NCBI GenBank assembly: GCA_963803495.1
Contig: CAWDMP010000002.1
Span: forward strand, 806,001-870,000
Origin: Persicitalea sp963803495
GTDB lineage: Bacteria > Bacteroidota > Bacteroidia > Cytophagales > Spirosomataceae
Length of the DNA stretch: 64,000 nucleotides
Reading direction: 5' to 3'
The notes beneath the pieces are model-generated. The model had not been told where the DNA came from and ran no database searches. It was given only the letters and a program-made list of their open reading frames with translations. Below, one piece after another: positions 53,701-62,201 of this stretch. Made by a program: the position numbers and the translations under genes. Positions within the stretch are counted from its first letter, which is position 1, and the number at the start of each line of letters is the position of its first letter.

Positions 53701-54300
53701 TTACTTGATCTTCCCACGCCAGCGGCTCAGGGTGCTCGGGTCGATATTGAGGTAGGTCGCCTTCACGTTGACGGTAAGATGGCTGGTTTTACCGGGATAA
53801 GTAAGTTCGAACATCCGCAATCGATCCTCCGGATAGTGTAGATTGCAAATATGCAGCCGCAATTCACTCATCACGATGACGTGTTCGTAGATTTTGAGCA
53901 CGATCTCGGGATGGGACTTCTGCAAGGCCAGGTAGTTCGGGTAGGACAGCGTAAACAACCGGGACGCTTCCAAAGTCTCGACGTAGTACATCGTGGGAAT
54001 CTGTTGCGAAAAACTCTGCACAGATGTGTACAACCCGCCCGGTGGAATAATCCAATTGGTCACTTCGCGGCTGATTTTTTCTCGCTCGTCCTTTCGCTTC
54101 TTACGCTTGCACTCCTCGATGTGGTAGTAGGCACGGAGTGAGCCGGAACCGACGAACCACACCTTCGGGCAAACGGTTCCCGGTGCCAGCAGGATATCGT
54201 TGGCCGGGGCTTCGACTAATTCAAAAAGACCAAGAATGGGCCGTAAGTTTTGCTCGGGCATTTTGGTAAGCTTGACGAGTAACGATAGCAGCATTTCCAT
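53701..54300 (-). CDS. Crp/Fnr-family transcriptional regulator
   Basis: The 199-residue protein has a cyclic-nucleotide-binding-like domain (LFELVEAPANDILLAPGTVCPKVWFVGSGSLRAYYH) and a C-terminal winged-helix region (LRMFELTYPGKTSHLTVNVKATYLNIDPSTLSRWRGKIK) that contacts DNA. The family in Bacteroidota often controls neighbouring genes, here possibly the SGNH lipoprotein. A run of basic residues, KRKKRKDEREK, interrupts the middle of the domain. The ligand is unknown. Confidence 0.78.
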   Translation of the reverse strand: MEMLLSLLVKLTKMPEQNLRPILGLFELVEAPANDILLAPGTVCPKVWFVGSGSLRAYYHIEECKRKKRKDEREKISREVTNWIIPPGGLYTSVQSFSQQIPTMYYVETLEASRLFTLSYPNYLALQKSHPEIVLKIYEHVIVMSELRLHICNLHYPEDRLRMFELTYPGKTSHLTVNVKATYLNIDPSTLSRWRGKIK

Positions 54301-54411
54301 AGCGATATGGTTGGGGTTGAGTGCTGATTTATAGACAAGAGCACCAAACTACTGGAAAGGTTGGAATAAGTTACCCCAAAGCATTACATCGTTCAAATAA
54401 ATGGCACCGCT

Positions 54412-54449
54412 GTCGCTCGGCTTCGCCGAGTGACGACTATCCGGTAGCC
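54412..54449. repeat. Hairpin repeat, copy 2
   Basis: This copy matches 52042-52079 over 38 bp with one difference. The 54450-54587 stretch next to it holds further small hairpins with TCC loops (GACCCC-TCC-GGGGTGCC; GACGCC-TCC-GGCGTGA) and the word CCCTCTGGGCGATCT twice. Confidence 0.82.
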
Positions 54450-54587
54450 CTCTGGGCGATCTTCCATGCCATCGTTACGGCCGACCCCTCCGGGGTGCCA
54501 GGAATTGACTGTTTTTGTTTTTCTATTAACTGTCGACGCCTCCGGCGTGAAAATTAGCTTCCCTCTGGGCGATCTACCCCTCTGCTT

Positions 54588-55832
54588 TCACTCAAACACC
54601 GACATATCAGGATGCCTGAAATCAAAATCATGCGTCAGCTCTCCGTTCTCGGCATCCAGCGTCCAGCTTTCTCTAAGTACCTCCGTATCTTCCAGATCGC
54701 GATAGGTAGCGGTAAGCTGCTCGCCCACCAGATTCAGCAGCACGAAGCCATTGTACCCCAGATCATGCCTACCGATGCGGTTCCGCACGCGGCGGTCGTA
54801 GAAGGCCATCTTGAGTACATCGGCGTCGCGCACCGACATCTTGGTTTCGACGGGCATGCCGCCGTGGCCGATGCAGCGGCCGTAGGCCTGCAACTCACTT
54901 TTGTTTTGGCCCAGATGGTACCCCACCAGCCGATGGTCGTGCCCCCAAAACCACACGACTGGCCGGGCGGCGTCGCCCAGCAGTTCACAAAGCTGCTCGC
55001 CGGGCTTGAAATAATCCTCCCGAAAGGCTGAAATGTAGGGATGGTGACTCATAAATACGATCCCGCGCTTGTCGTTGGGATTGCCGAGCTTGACCACATC
55101 GCGCAGCCAGGTCGTTTGCTCGTCGCGTAAGCGGCAGTCGGGACGGTGAATCACTTCCTGGAACGGCCGCCCCACGGAAGTGTAGCCGGTATCCAGCCCG
55201 ATGATGCGCCAATACTCGTTTTCCAGGCAGAAAAAAGCGGCTTGTTGGGTCTTCTTGACGCCATCTTCTTTGGCGTACATGACGGGCAGCAGATGTTTGT
55301 AATAGGCTGAGCCATTGGAGTACATCTCGTGGTTGCCGCACAAGGCCAGGCTCCCTGACGCGCCGTAGTACCAGGAGGCATGGGGGGCGGTGAAGTTCTC
55401 GGCTACCTCACGCGGCGTGCCCACAAAGTAGATGTCACCCAGATGAATGCTGTAGTCGGGCGCGTAGCGGGCCACCAGGTGCGCCACCGCGTCGGACTCG
55501 GTGGTGTCGCTGCCCCAGTCCGAGAGCAGCGCCAGGCTGATGCCCTCGCGGCTGGGGATCGAGGGGGCCAGCTTGTAGATTCCGTTGTCGCCCCCGATGG
55601 GGTAGGACTGGTAGGGGTGGCGGCGCCCGAAACGGCTTCGCAGGTAATGGTACACAAAGCCGAACACGTTGGTACTGAAAAACTCCGAAATGACCCGCGT
55701 CGCCGAGGAAGTCCGACTCACATGCGCTTCGTACACTTTCTGCTGGGCCTTGGCGTGGTTCTCGACCTCGGTGTGGCCCAGGTCCAGGTACTGCTCTACT
55801 TTCTGTTTGGGTGTTTTGGGGGAATCCATCAA
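54588..55832 (-). CDS. Metallophosphoesterase (calcineurin-like)
   Basis: The 414-residue protein has the five dimetal-binding motifs: LLSDWGS, YSIHLGDIYFVGT, LALCGNHEMYSN, FMSHHPYISAF and WFWGHDHRLV. This is a complete calcineurin-like fold with an N-terminal helical extension (KVEQYLDLGHTEVENHAKAQQKVYE). It should hydrolyse a phosphodiester; the substrate cannot be told from sequence. There is no signal peptide. Its C-terminus (FDFRHPDMSVFE) is duplicated in the remnant at 50590-50650. Confidence 0.9.
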   Translation of the reverse strand: MMDSPKTPKQKVEQYLDLGHTEVENHAKAQQKVYEAHVSRTSSATRVISEFFSTNVFGFVYHYLRSRFGRRHPYQSYPIGGDNGIYKLAPSIPSREGISLALLSDWGSDTTESDAVAHLVARYAPDYSIHLGDIYFVGTPREVAENFTAPHASWYYGASGSLALCGNHEMYSNGSAYYKHLLPVMYAKEDGVKKTQQAAFFCLENEYWRIIGLDTGYTSVGRPFQEVIHRPDCRLRDEQTTWLRDVVKLGNPNDKRGIVFMSHHPYISAFREDYFKPGEQLCELLGDAARPVVWFWGHDHRLVGYHLGQNKSELQAYGRCIGHGGMPVETKMSVRDADVLKMAFYDRRVRNRIGRHDLGYNGFVLLNLVGEQLTATYRDLEDTEVLRESWTLDAENGELTHDFDFRHPDMSVFE

Positions 55833-56004
55833 GCAAATTTCTGATTTCGAATAGTTAAGTATTAGGTGTTGTGAAGCCCGTGCCCTTTAAAGTTTTCAAG
55901 TACTCCGAAGATCTCCAACTGCCGCATTGGCCTGCTCATGAGCTATGGGACGGCAAGATACGAGATTGCTGGTTTGTGCTTTTAGGAAAAAAGTCCCGAA
56001 TCGT

Positions 56005-56012
56005 TAGCTTTG
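56005..56012 (+). promoter_or_regulatory. Possible promoter -7 element (TAGCTTTG)
   Basis: TAGCTTTG fits TAnnTTTG and has a near-consensus TTTA at 55981-55984, 20 bp upstream. It lies 38 bp before the ATG at 56051, giving a leader of about 30 nt. Confidence 0.4.
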
Positions 56013-56050
56013 CAACCCGCCTCGCGCGTGACCTATACTAGTACACGACC

Positions 56051-57106
56051 ATGTTTGTCTCCTTACTCTATTTTCTCAGTATTTTTATCTTGTCCATAAC
56101 GGCCATCCCGTTTATCCGCAACGACTACTGGATTTTTCGAGTATTCGAATACCCCCGGCTGCAAAAATTATTTATCAATCTGGCCGTCTTGCCAGCTTTC
56201 CTCTATACGGTAGAATTGGTCTATTGGTACGACTGGGCGCTGCTGGTTGGTCTGATCGTCAACCTACTGTACCTAATCTACCTGGTTTTCCCCTACCTGC
56301 CCATTGCCCCCGCCGAAGTAAAACAGGTCACGCCCCAAACGGACGGAAGCCGGTTTACGCTGATGATTTCCAACGTACTGGAAGATAACCCGCACAAGGA
56401 CCGTTTGTTGACGCTCGTCAGGGAGCGCATGCCCGACTTGCTGGTCCTGTCGGAAACCGATCACGGCTGGGCCAAAGCGATGGGCGGCCTCGACCAGGAC
56501 TACCCCTACCGGGCGGCCGAGGTCATCGACAACACTTATGGGATCATGCTGTTTTCGCGGCTCGAAATCGTGGAGCATGAAATAAAATTTTTGGTAGAAG
56601 ACGATGTACCCTCGATTTTCGCCACGGTACGGCTGGCCGATGGTAGTATCTTTCGGTTGATCTGCATTCACCCCACGCCTCCCGTTCCCGGCGAAAACAC
56701 CCGCTCCACCGAGCGCGACAAGGAGATTTTGATCGTGGGTAAAATGGCCAGGGAATCCACCCTGCCGCTGATCGTGACCGGTGACCTCAACGATGTGGCC
56801 TGGAGCTATACCAACGACCTTTTCCAACGAGTGAGTGGCCTGCTCGACCCCCGCAAGGGGCGCGGCTTTTTCAATACTTTCCACGCCGAGCACCGCTTCT
56901 TCCGCTACCCGCTGGACCATATTTTTTGCTCGCCGCATTTTCAGTTGGTGCACATCGCCCGGCTGCCCTACATCGGCTCCGATCACTTTCCGATGTGGAT
57001 CGAGCTAGCCTACGTCCCTGACGAAGCCAGCCAGCAACCCCAGCCCGTAGCCGACGAGGCCGATGAGGAAGAGGCAAGAGAAAAGATGGCGAAGTCCACC
57101 CGCTAG
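56051..57106 (+). CDS. Endonuclease/exonuclease/phosphatase family membrane protein
   Basis: The 351-residue protein has three N-terminal membrane segments (MFVSLLYFLSIFILSITAIPFI; LFINLAVLPAFLYTVELVYWY; ALLVGLIVNLLYLIYLVFPYL). A soluble EEP domain follows: LMISNVLEDN, DLLVLSETDHGW, ICIHPTPPVPGENTRSTERDKEI, IVTGDLNDVAWSY, FFRYPLDHIFCS and GSDHFPMWIEL. These are the catalytic Asn, Glu, His, Asp and His of the family. The domain should face the periplasm or cytoplasm and cleave phosphodiester bonds of an unknown substrate. The tail is acidic and helical. Confidence 0.9.
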   Translation: MFVSLLYFLSIFILSITAIPFIRNDYWIFRVFEYPRLQKLFINLAVLPAFLYTVELVYWYDWALLVGLIVNLLYLIYLVFPYLPIAPAEVKQVTPQTDGSRFTLMISNVLEDNPHKDRLLTLVRERMPDLLVLSETDHGWAKAMGGLDQDYPYRAAEVIDNTYGIMLFSRLEIVEHEIKFLVEDDVPSIFATVRLADGSIFRLICIHPTPPVPGENTRSTERDKEILIVGKMARESTLPLIVTGDLNDVAWSYTNDLFQRVSGLLDPRKGRGFFNTFHAEHRFFRYPLDHIFCSPHFQLVHIARLPYIGSDHFPMWIELAYVPDEASQQPQPVADEADEEEAREKMAKSTR

Positions 57107-57129
57107 CCAGTTTAAACATCCCTTCGTTC

Positions 57130-57913
57130 ATGTCCGTTCTGTTCCGCACGCCCGCTATTTTTCAAGATAGTACCCAACCTGCTCGCCGCCGAAAGTACCC
57201 GGCACGGGGGCGTGAGCCCGGCCCCCTACGGCTCGCTGAACCTGGGGCTTTCGACTGCCGATGCCCCCGAGCAAAGTCGCCGAAAACCGCGCCCGGTTGT
57301 GGCACGCGTTGGATGTGGAAGCCGACGCAGGTCGCCAGCGCGCATCAGGTACATGGCAAGGAGGTTTTGGTGGTAAGTCAGCCCGGGCACCGCGAAGGCT
57401 TCGATGCCTTGATCACCGATCGGCCGGGCATCGTACTGGCCGTCACGATCGCCGACTGCACGCCGGTGTTGCTCTACGATCCGGCACGGCGGGCGGTGGC
57501 GGCTATTCATGCAGGATGGCGCGGCACGGTGGCGGGCGTCGTGCCCGCGGTTTTGCAAAAGATGCAAGAGCACTTTGGTACTTCCCCATCGATTGTCTGG
57601 CTTACGTCGGTACCTGCATCGACGCCGATTCTTTCGAAGTCGGCCCGGAAGTGGCGGAGCATTTCAGCAGAGCCCGCAAACGCCTCGACGAGCAATCGGG
57701 CAAGTACTTCGTCGACCTGCAAGGCACAATTACCGATCAGCTATTGGCGGCCGGGGTATCCCGGAAAGCAAGGTCGGGATCTCGCCCTATTCGACGGTTT
57801 TGCACCGGACAGACTACTTCTCGCACCGGGCCGAAGCGGGTACCACCGGACGGATGCTGGCCGTCATCGGCATAGGTGAGTTTTTAACCCGGTATATTTG
57901 TGGTAAATCCTGA
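57130..57913 (+). CDS. pgeF: Polyphenol oxidase/purine nucleoside phosphorylase YfiH family (multiple frameshifts)
   Basis: The family core is clear: SAHQVHGKEVLVVSQPG, FDALITDRPGIVLAVTIADCTPVLLYDPARRAVAAIHAGWRGTVAGVV with the zinc-binding C and H, LAYVGTCIDADSFEVGPEVAEHF, and ISPYSTVLHRTDYFSHRA followed by GTTGRMLAVIGI. They are spread over three frames, needing at least four indels between 57180 and 57780. PgeF-type proteins act on purine nucleosides and laccase-type substrates and are widely conserved. The amount of damage in so short a stretch suggests poor local sequence rather than an inactive gene. Confidence 0.8.
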
Positions 57914-57934
57914 CTCTACGACTACCTCTTTCCC

Positions 57935-60900
57935 ATGCGTTTAAGCACACTATCGATCTGTTGTCTGGCTGCTGGCCGTTCTGCTTTCTTCTTGTCGGGA
58001 AAAAGCTCTTTTCACACTGCTTTCCGGCCGAGGACACGGGCGTGACATTCGCCAACCGGATTACCGAAAACGATTCGATCAACATTCTCGATTATGAGTA
58101 CGTCTACAACGGCGGCGGCGTGGGCATCGCCGATCTCAACGGTGACTCGCTACCCGATCTGGTGTTTTCGGGCAATCAGGTCAGCAGCCAGATGTACGTC
58201 AATCAGGGCGGGATGAAGTTTGCGGATGTGAGTCGGAAAGCCGGACTGTCTAATCTGGGCCGCTGGTGCTCGGGTGTCAGTCTGGTGGACATCGACGCCG
58301 ATGGCAAGATGGATATTTACCTCTCGGCCACGACTTACAACGATTCCACGCAGCGGGCCAATCTGCTGTTTGTCAATCAGGGAAACGACGCCGAGGGCAC
58401 GCCGTTGTTCAAAGAAATGGCCGCCGACTACGGCATTGCCGACACGGGCCACGGTACCCACGCGGCGTTTTTCGATTACGACAACGACGGTGATCTGGAC
58501 CTGTACATTCTGATCGACAGCGTGGACAAGTTCCCGAACTTCTACCACAAAAAACACCGCGATGGCTCTTCGCCCACCACCGACCGCCTGTACCGCTGTG
58601 ATTGGGATGCGGCGGGCGGGGGCATCCGGTGTACACCGACGTGTCGAAGCAGGCGGGTATCCAGACCGAGGGCTACGGGTTGGGCATCAACATTACGGAT
58701 TTCAATCGCGACGGTTTCAAGGATATTTACGTCACCAACGACTACCTCTCCGACGACCTGCTGTATATCAACGATGGCAATGGGACCTTCACGGATAAAG
58801 CCGCGGTCTACTTCAAGCACACCAGCAACTCGGCGATGGGCAACGACGTGGCCGACCTCGACAACGACGGCCTCGTAGAGGTGGTGGCGCTCGACATGCT
58901 GCCCCGCGACAATACCCGCAAGAAGCGCCTCATGGGGCCAAACACCTACCAGAACTACCTCAACAACGACCTATACGGCTTCACCCATCAGTACGTAAGA
59001 AATACCATGCAGGTCAATATGGGCAACAAGCCGGGTACCGACGAGCCGGTCTTTGCCGATATGGGTATGCTGGCCGACGTCGCCGAAACCGACTGGAGCT
59101 GGGCGCCCATGCTGGCCGACTTCGACCACGACGGTTTCCGCGACATCGTGATTACTAACGGTTTTCCGCGCGACGTGACCGACCGCGACTTCATTCAGTA
59201 CCGAGCCGAAAACGAACGCTACACGCCCAAAAACGAACTATTGCCGCTGATTCCGGCGATCAAGATCAAGAATTTTGCATTTAGAAATAAGGGCGACCTT
59301 ACCTTCGAAAACGTCACCGAAGCCTGGGGCATCGGGGTACCTTCGTTCTCCAACGGCGCCGCCTACGCTGATCTAGATCTGGACGGCGACCTGGATATGG
59401 TAGTCAACAACATCGACGATTCGGCTTTCGTGTACCGCAACAACCTGATGGAACTCGACGCGAACAACCACCACTATCTGCGGATCAAGTTTGTAGGCGA
59501 AGGCCACAATCCCGGCGGCCTGGGCGCGCGGGTGGAAGTAGCCTACGCCGATACCCTGCGGCAGGTTTACGAACATTCGCCCTACCGGGGGTACATCTCG
59601 ACGGTGGAACCGATGGCGCATTTTGGGTTGGGCAAAACCAGTGCCGTACGCCAAATCAGCGTGATCTGGCCCAACGGGAAGCAGCAGATTCTGCAGAACG
59701 TAAAAGCCGACCAAGTACTGACCGTACGGCAACGAGACGCCACCGAAACCTACGTACCCGCCAACGAAAGCGCACCGCTGTTCCGAAATATAAACGATTC
59801 CACCGGCATCGATTGGACGCACGAAGAGCCGGAATTCATCGACTTCAACGGGCAGAAACTTTTACTACACAAGCTTTCCCAGTACCCTCCGGCGATGGCG
59901 ACGGCCGATGTCGACGGGGACGGCCTGGCCGATGTTTTCGTGGGCGGCTCCCGGCAACACAAGGGTCGTTTTTTCCTGCAAAAACCCGATGGTACCTTCA
60001 CCATTGCCGATCGGCTGCCCGGCGAAGAAGGCGAAGCGAAACAATCGGAAGACCTGGGCGTGTTGCTGTTCGACGCCGATGGTGATGGCGACCATGATTT
60101 GTACATCGCGAGCGGTAGCAACGAGCAACCGGCTGGCCACCCCAGCTACCAGGACCGGCTGTACCTCAACGACGGCAAGGGGAAATTCACCCTGGCTACG
60201 GCCGCCCTACCCAATGCGCGGGTAAGTACCTCCTGCGTGCGGGCGGCGGACTTCGATCAGGATGGCGACCTGGACTTGTTCGTGGGCGGACGCGTCGAGC
60301 CGGAGCACTACCCGCGGGCGGTACCCAGTTTTATTCTGCGCAACGACTCCGCGCCCGGCCGGCCAAAATTCACCGACATCACGGGCAGCGTTGCGCCCGA
60401 ACTGCAAGTCGGCGGCTTGATCTGCGATGCCCTCTGGACCGACTACGACCTCGACGGCAGCCTGGACCTGATCGTGGCCGGGGAATGGATGCCGTTAAAA
60501 GTTTTCAAGTATAAAAACGGCAAGCTCCTGCCCGATGAAAAACTGAATACTTACCTCGCCCGGTACCCCGGCTTTTGGAACAGCCTCATCGGCGGCGACT
60601 TCGACGACGACGGCGATACCGACTACATCGCCGGCAACAGTGGCCTCAACACAGTGATGCGTACTTCAGAAGACCACCCGCTCACGATCGTGGCCAAGGA
60701 TTTCAACGACGACGGTCTCTACGATGCCATCCCCATGGTGTACTTCCCCGCCGCCGACGGCGCGCGTACGCTGGTACCTTTTCACGGCCGCGAGGATCTG
60801 ATCCGGCAGATGATCCCGATGCGGGCCAGGTACCAGACATACGAGGATTTTGCCAAGGCTACTTACGACAATCTGTTCACGGAAGAACAGCGGAAAGACG

Positions 60901-61508
60901 CGCTGATTTTGAAGGCCAGCTACCTGCAATCCGCCTATATCGAAAACCTGGGCAATGGCGCGTTTGCGCTGAGGGCCTTGCCGCAGCTGGCGCAGGTAGC
61001 GCCGGTCAACGGCATGATTGCCGACGACTTCGACGCCGACGGGTACCTCGACGTCCTGCTGGTCGCCAACGATTTTGGCAACGAAGTGAGTGTGGGGCGG
61101 CAGGATGCCTCCAACGGGCTGCTGCTACTCGGGGATGGAAAGGGTAATTTTGAGCCCAAGACTCAGGTCCAAAGCGGCTTCTACGTACCCGGCAACGCCA
61201 AAGGGCTGGTACAGCTACCCGATGCTCGGGGCAACCGCCTAATTTTTGCCTCGCAAAACCGGGGACCGTTGCGAGTGTTTGGGCAAACGGGAATAGTACA
61301 AAAATGGCTACCCGTGCGTCCCGACGACGCCTACGCGCTGGTCACATTCAACAATGGCCGCACGCGTCGCTACGAGTTATACTACGGCGCTTCGTTTTTG
61401 TCGCAATCGGTGCGGCAGGTACCTTTGAGCGCAGAGGTGATTTCAGTTGAAGTTGTGGATTTTAAGGGAAGGAAAAGAAAAGTCGACTTGGCGGCTCCTG
61501 CCGTATGA
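57935..61508 (+). CDS. Large VCBS/FG-GAP and ASPIC/UnbV surface protein (frameshifted near the start)
   Basis: The start at 57935 (MRLSTLSIC...), with the lipobox LLSSC readable one frame over, is followed by many FG-GAP/VCBS blades: GVGIADLNGDSLPDLVFSGN, SLVDIDADGKMDIYLSAT, FFDYDNDGDLDLYIL, NITDFNRDGFKDIYVTNDYL, DVADLDNDGLVEVVALDML, ADFDHDGFRDIVITNGF, DLDLDGDLDMVVNN and, later, TADVDGDGLADVFVGGS. An ASPIC/UnbV domain is in the middle (GGLGARVEVAYADTLRQVYEHSPYRGYISTVEPMAHFGLGKT). Frameshifts lie at 57975-58030 and near 58610. The protein of about 1,190 codons should be a calcium-binding propeller on the cell surface. Confidence 0.85.
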
Positions 61509-61511
61509 TCT

Positions 61512-62114
61512 TTATTGGCCGGGCCTTTCTGCCGAGTCGACCCTTCGCCTAATTTCTTGGAGATGTACCTGCTTGGCGGCTTGCCGGGTAGTTTGCGCGG
61601 TGGTGGTACGGTAGCGGTGCTTCGCCAAAAAGCCAATTTGGATGTCGTCCCAGGCCGCGCGGGAAGTGACGCGTCCCCTCGCCAGCAGTTCGCGGTAGAG
61701 CAGCTCGGCGATGGGCTCAAAATCGGCACGACCCAGGTAGTCGAGGTCGGCATCGCAGAGGATTTCTTCCATTTTATTCTGCGGTTTTTGCGGGATTTTC
61801 GTAGCCGCGATCATGCCTTGGATTAGCTTGATTTGTGCTGTGGAATAGTCGTACCCGGGCAATACTTCGGCCACCATTCGGCTGCCCTCGGCCTCGTGCC
61901 CCTGGTAGGTCGTGAGAAACCCCGCATCGTGGTAAAGCGCCGCCGTGCGAATCAGCGCCAGCGATTCGGCATCGGCGATATCCTCCGCACGCGCGATGCG
62001 CTCGGCGGCCTCCATTACATCCAGCGTGTGGTCGACACTATGGTAGTACAGCGTTTCCGAAAGTTCAGAACAGAGTTTGTCAAGAATAAATGATTCAGCC
62101 TCAGTCAGATTCAT
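61512..62114 (-). CDS. HD-domain phosphohydrolase
   Basis: From the ATG at 62114 (an in-frame alternative lies at 62132) the protein has 200 residues with the HD motifs YYHSVDHTLDV, ALYHDAGFLTTYQGHE and ILCDADLDYLGR. The metal ligands H and D are in these motifs. Family members hydrolyse phosphate esters or nucleotides. It ends three bases from the convergent VCBS gene and starts beside a heptamer array on the far side. Confidence 0.88.
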   Translation of the reverse strand: MNLTEAESFILDKLCSELSETLYYHSVDHTLDVMEAAERIARAEDIADAESLALIRTAALYHDAGFLTTYQGHEAEGSRMVAEVLPGYDYSTAQIKLIQGMIAATKIPQKPQNKMEEILCDADLDYLGRADFEPIAELLYRELLARGRVTSRAAWDDIQIGFLAKHRYRTTTAQTTRQAAKQVHLQEIRRRVDSAERPGQ

Positions 62115-62146
62115 ATAATCAGATTCATACAAATAGTTGTTTTAGA

Positions 62147-62195
62147 CATCCAGCGTCAAAAGTCCAGCATTCAACGTCTAATATCCAACGTCCAT
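62147..62195. repeat. 7 x 7-bp degenerate array
   Basis: CATCCAG, CGTCAAA, AGTCCAG, CATTCAA, CGTCTAA, TATCCAA and CGTCCAT lie between the HD gene and the stop of the lamin-tail gene. The words resemble, in reverse, those at 326-360. Confidence 0.75.
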
Positions 62196-62201
62196 CCAAC
62201 C

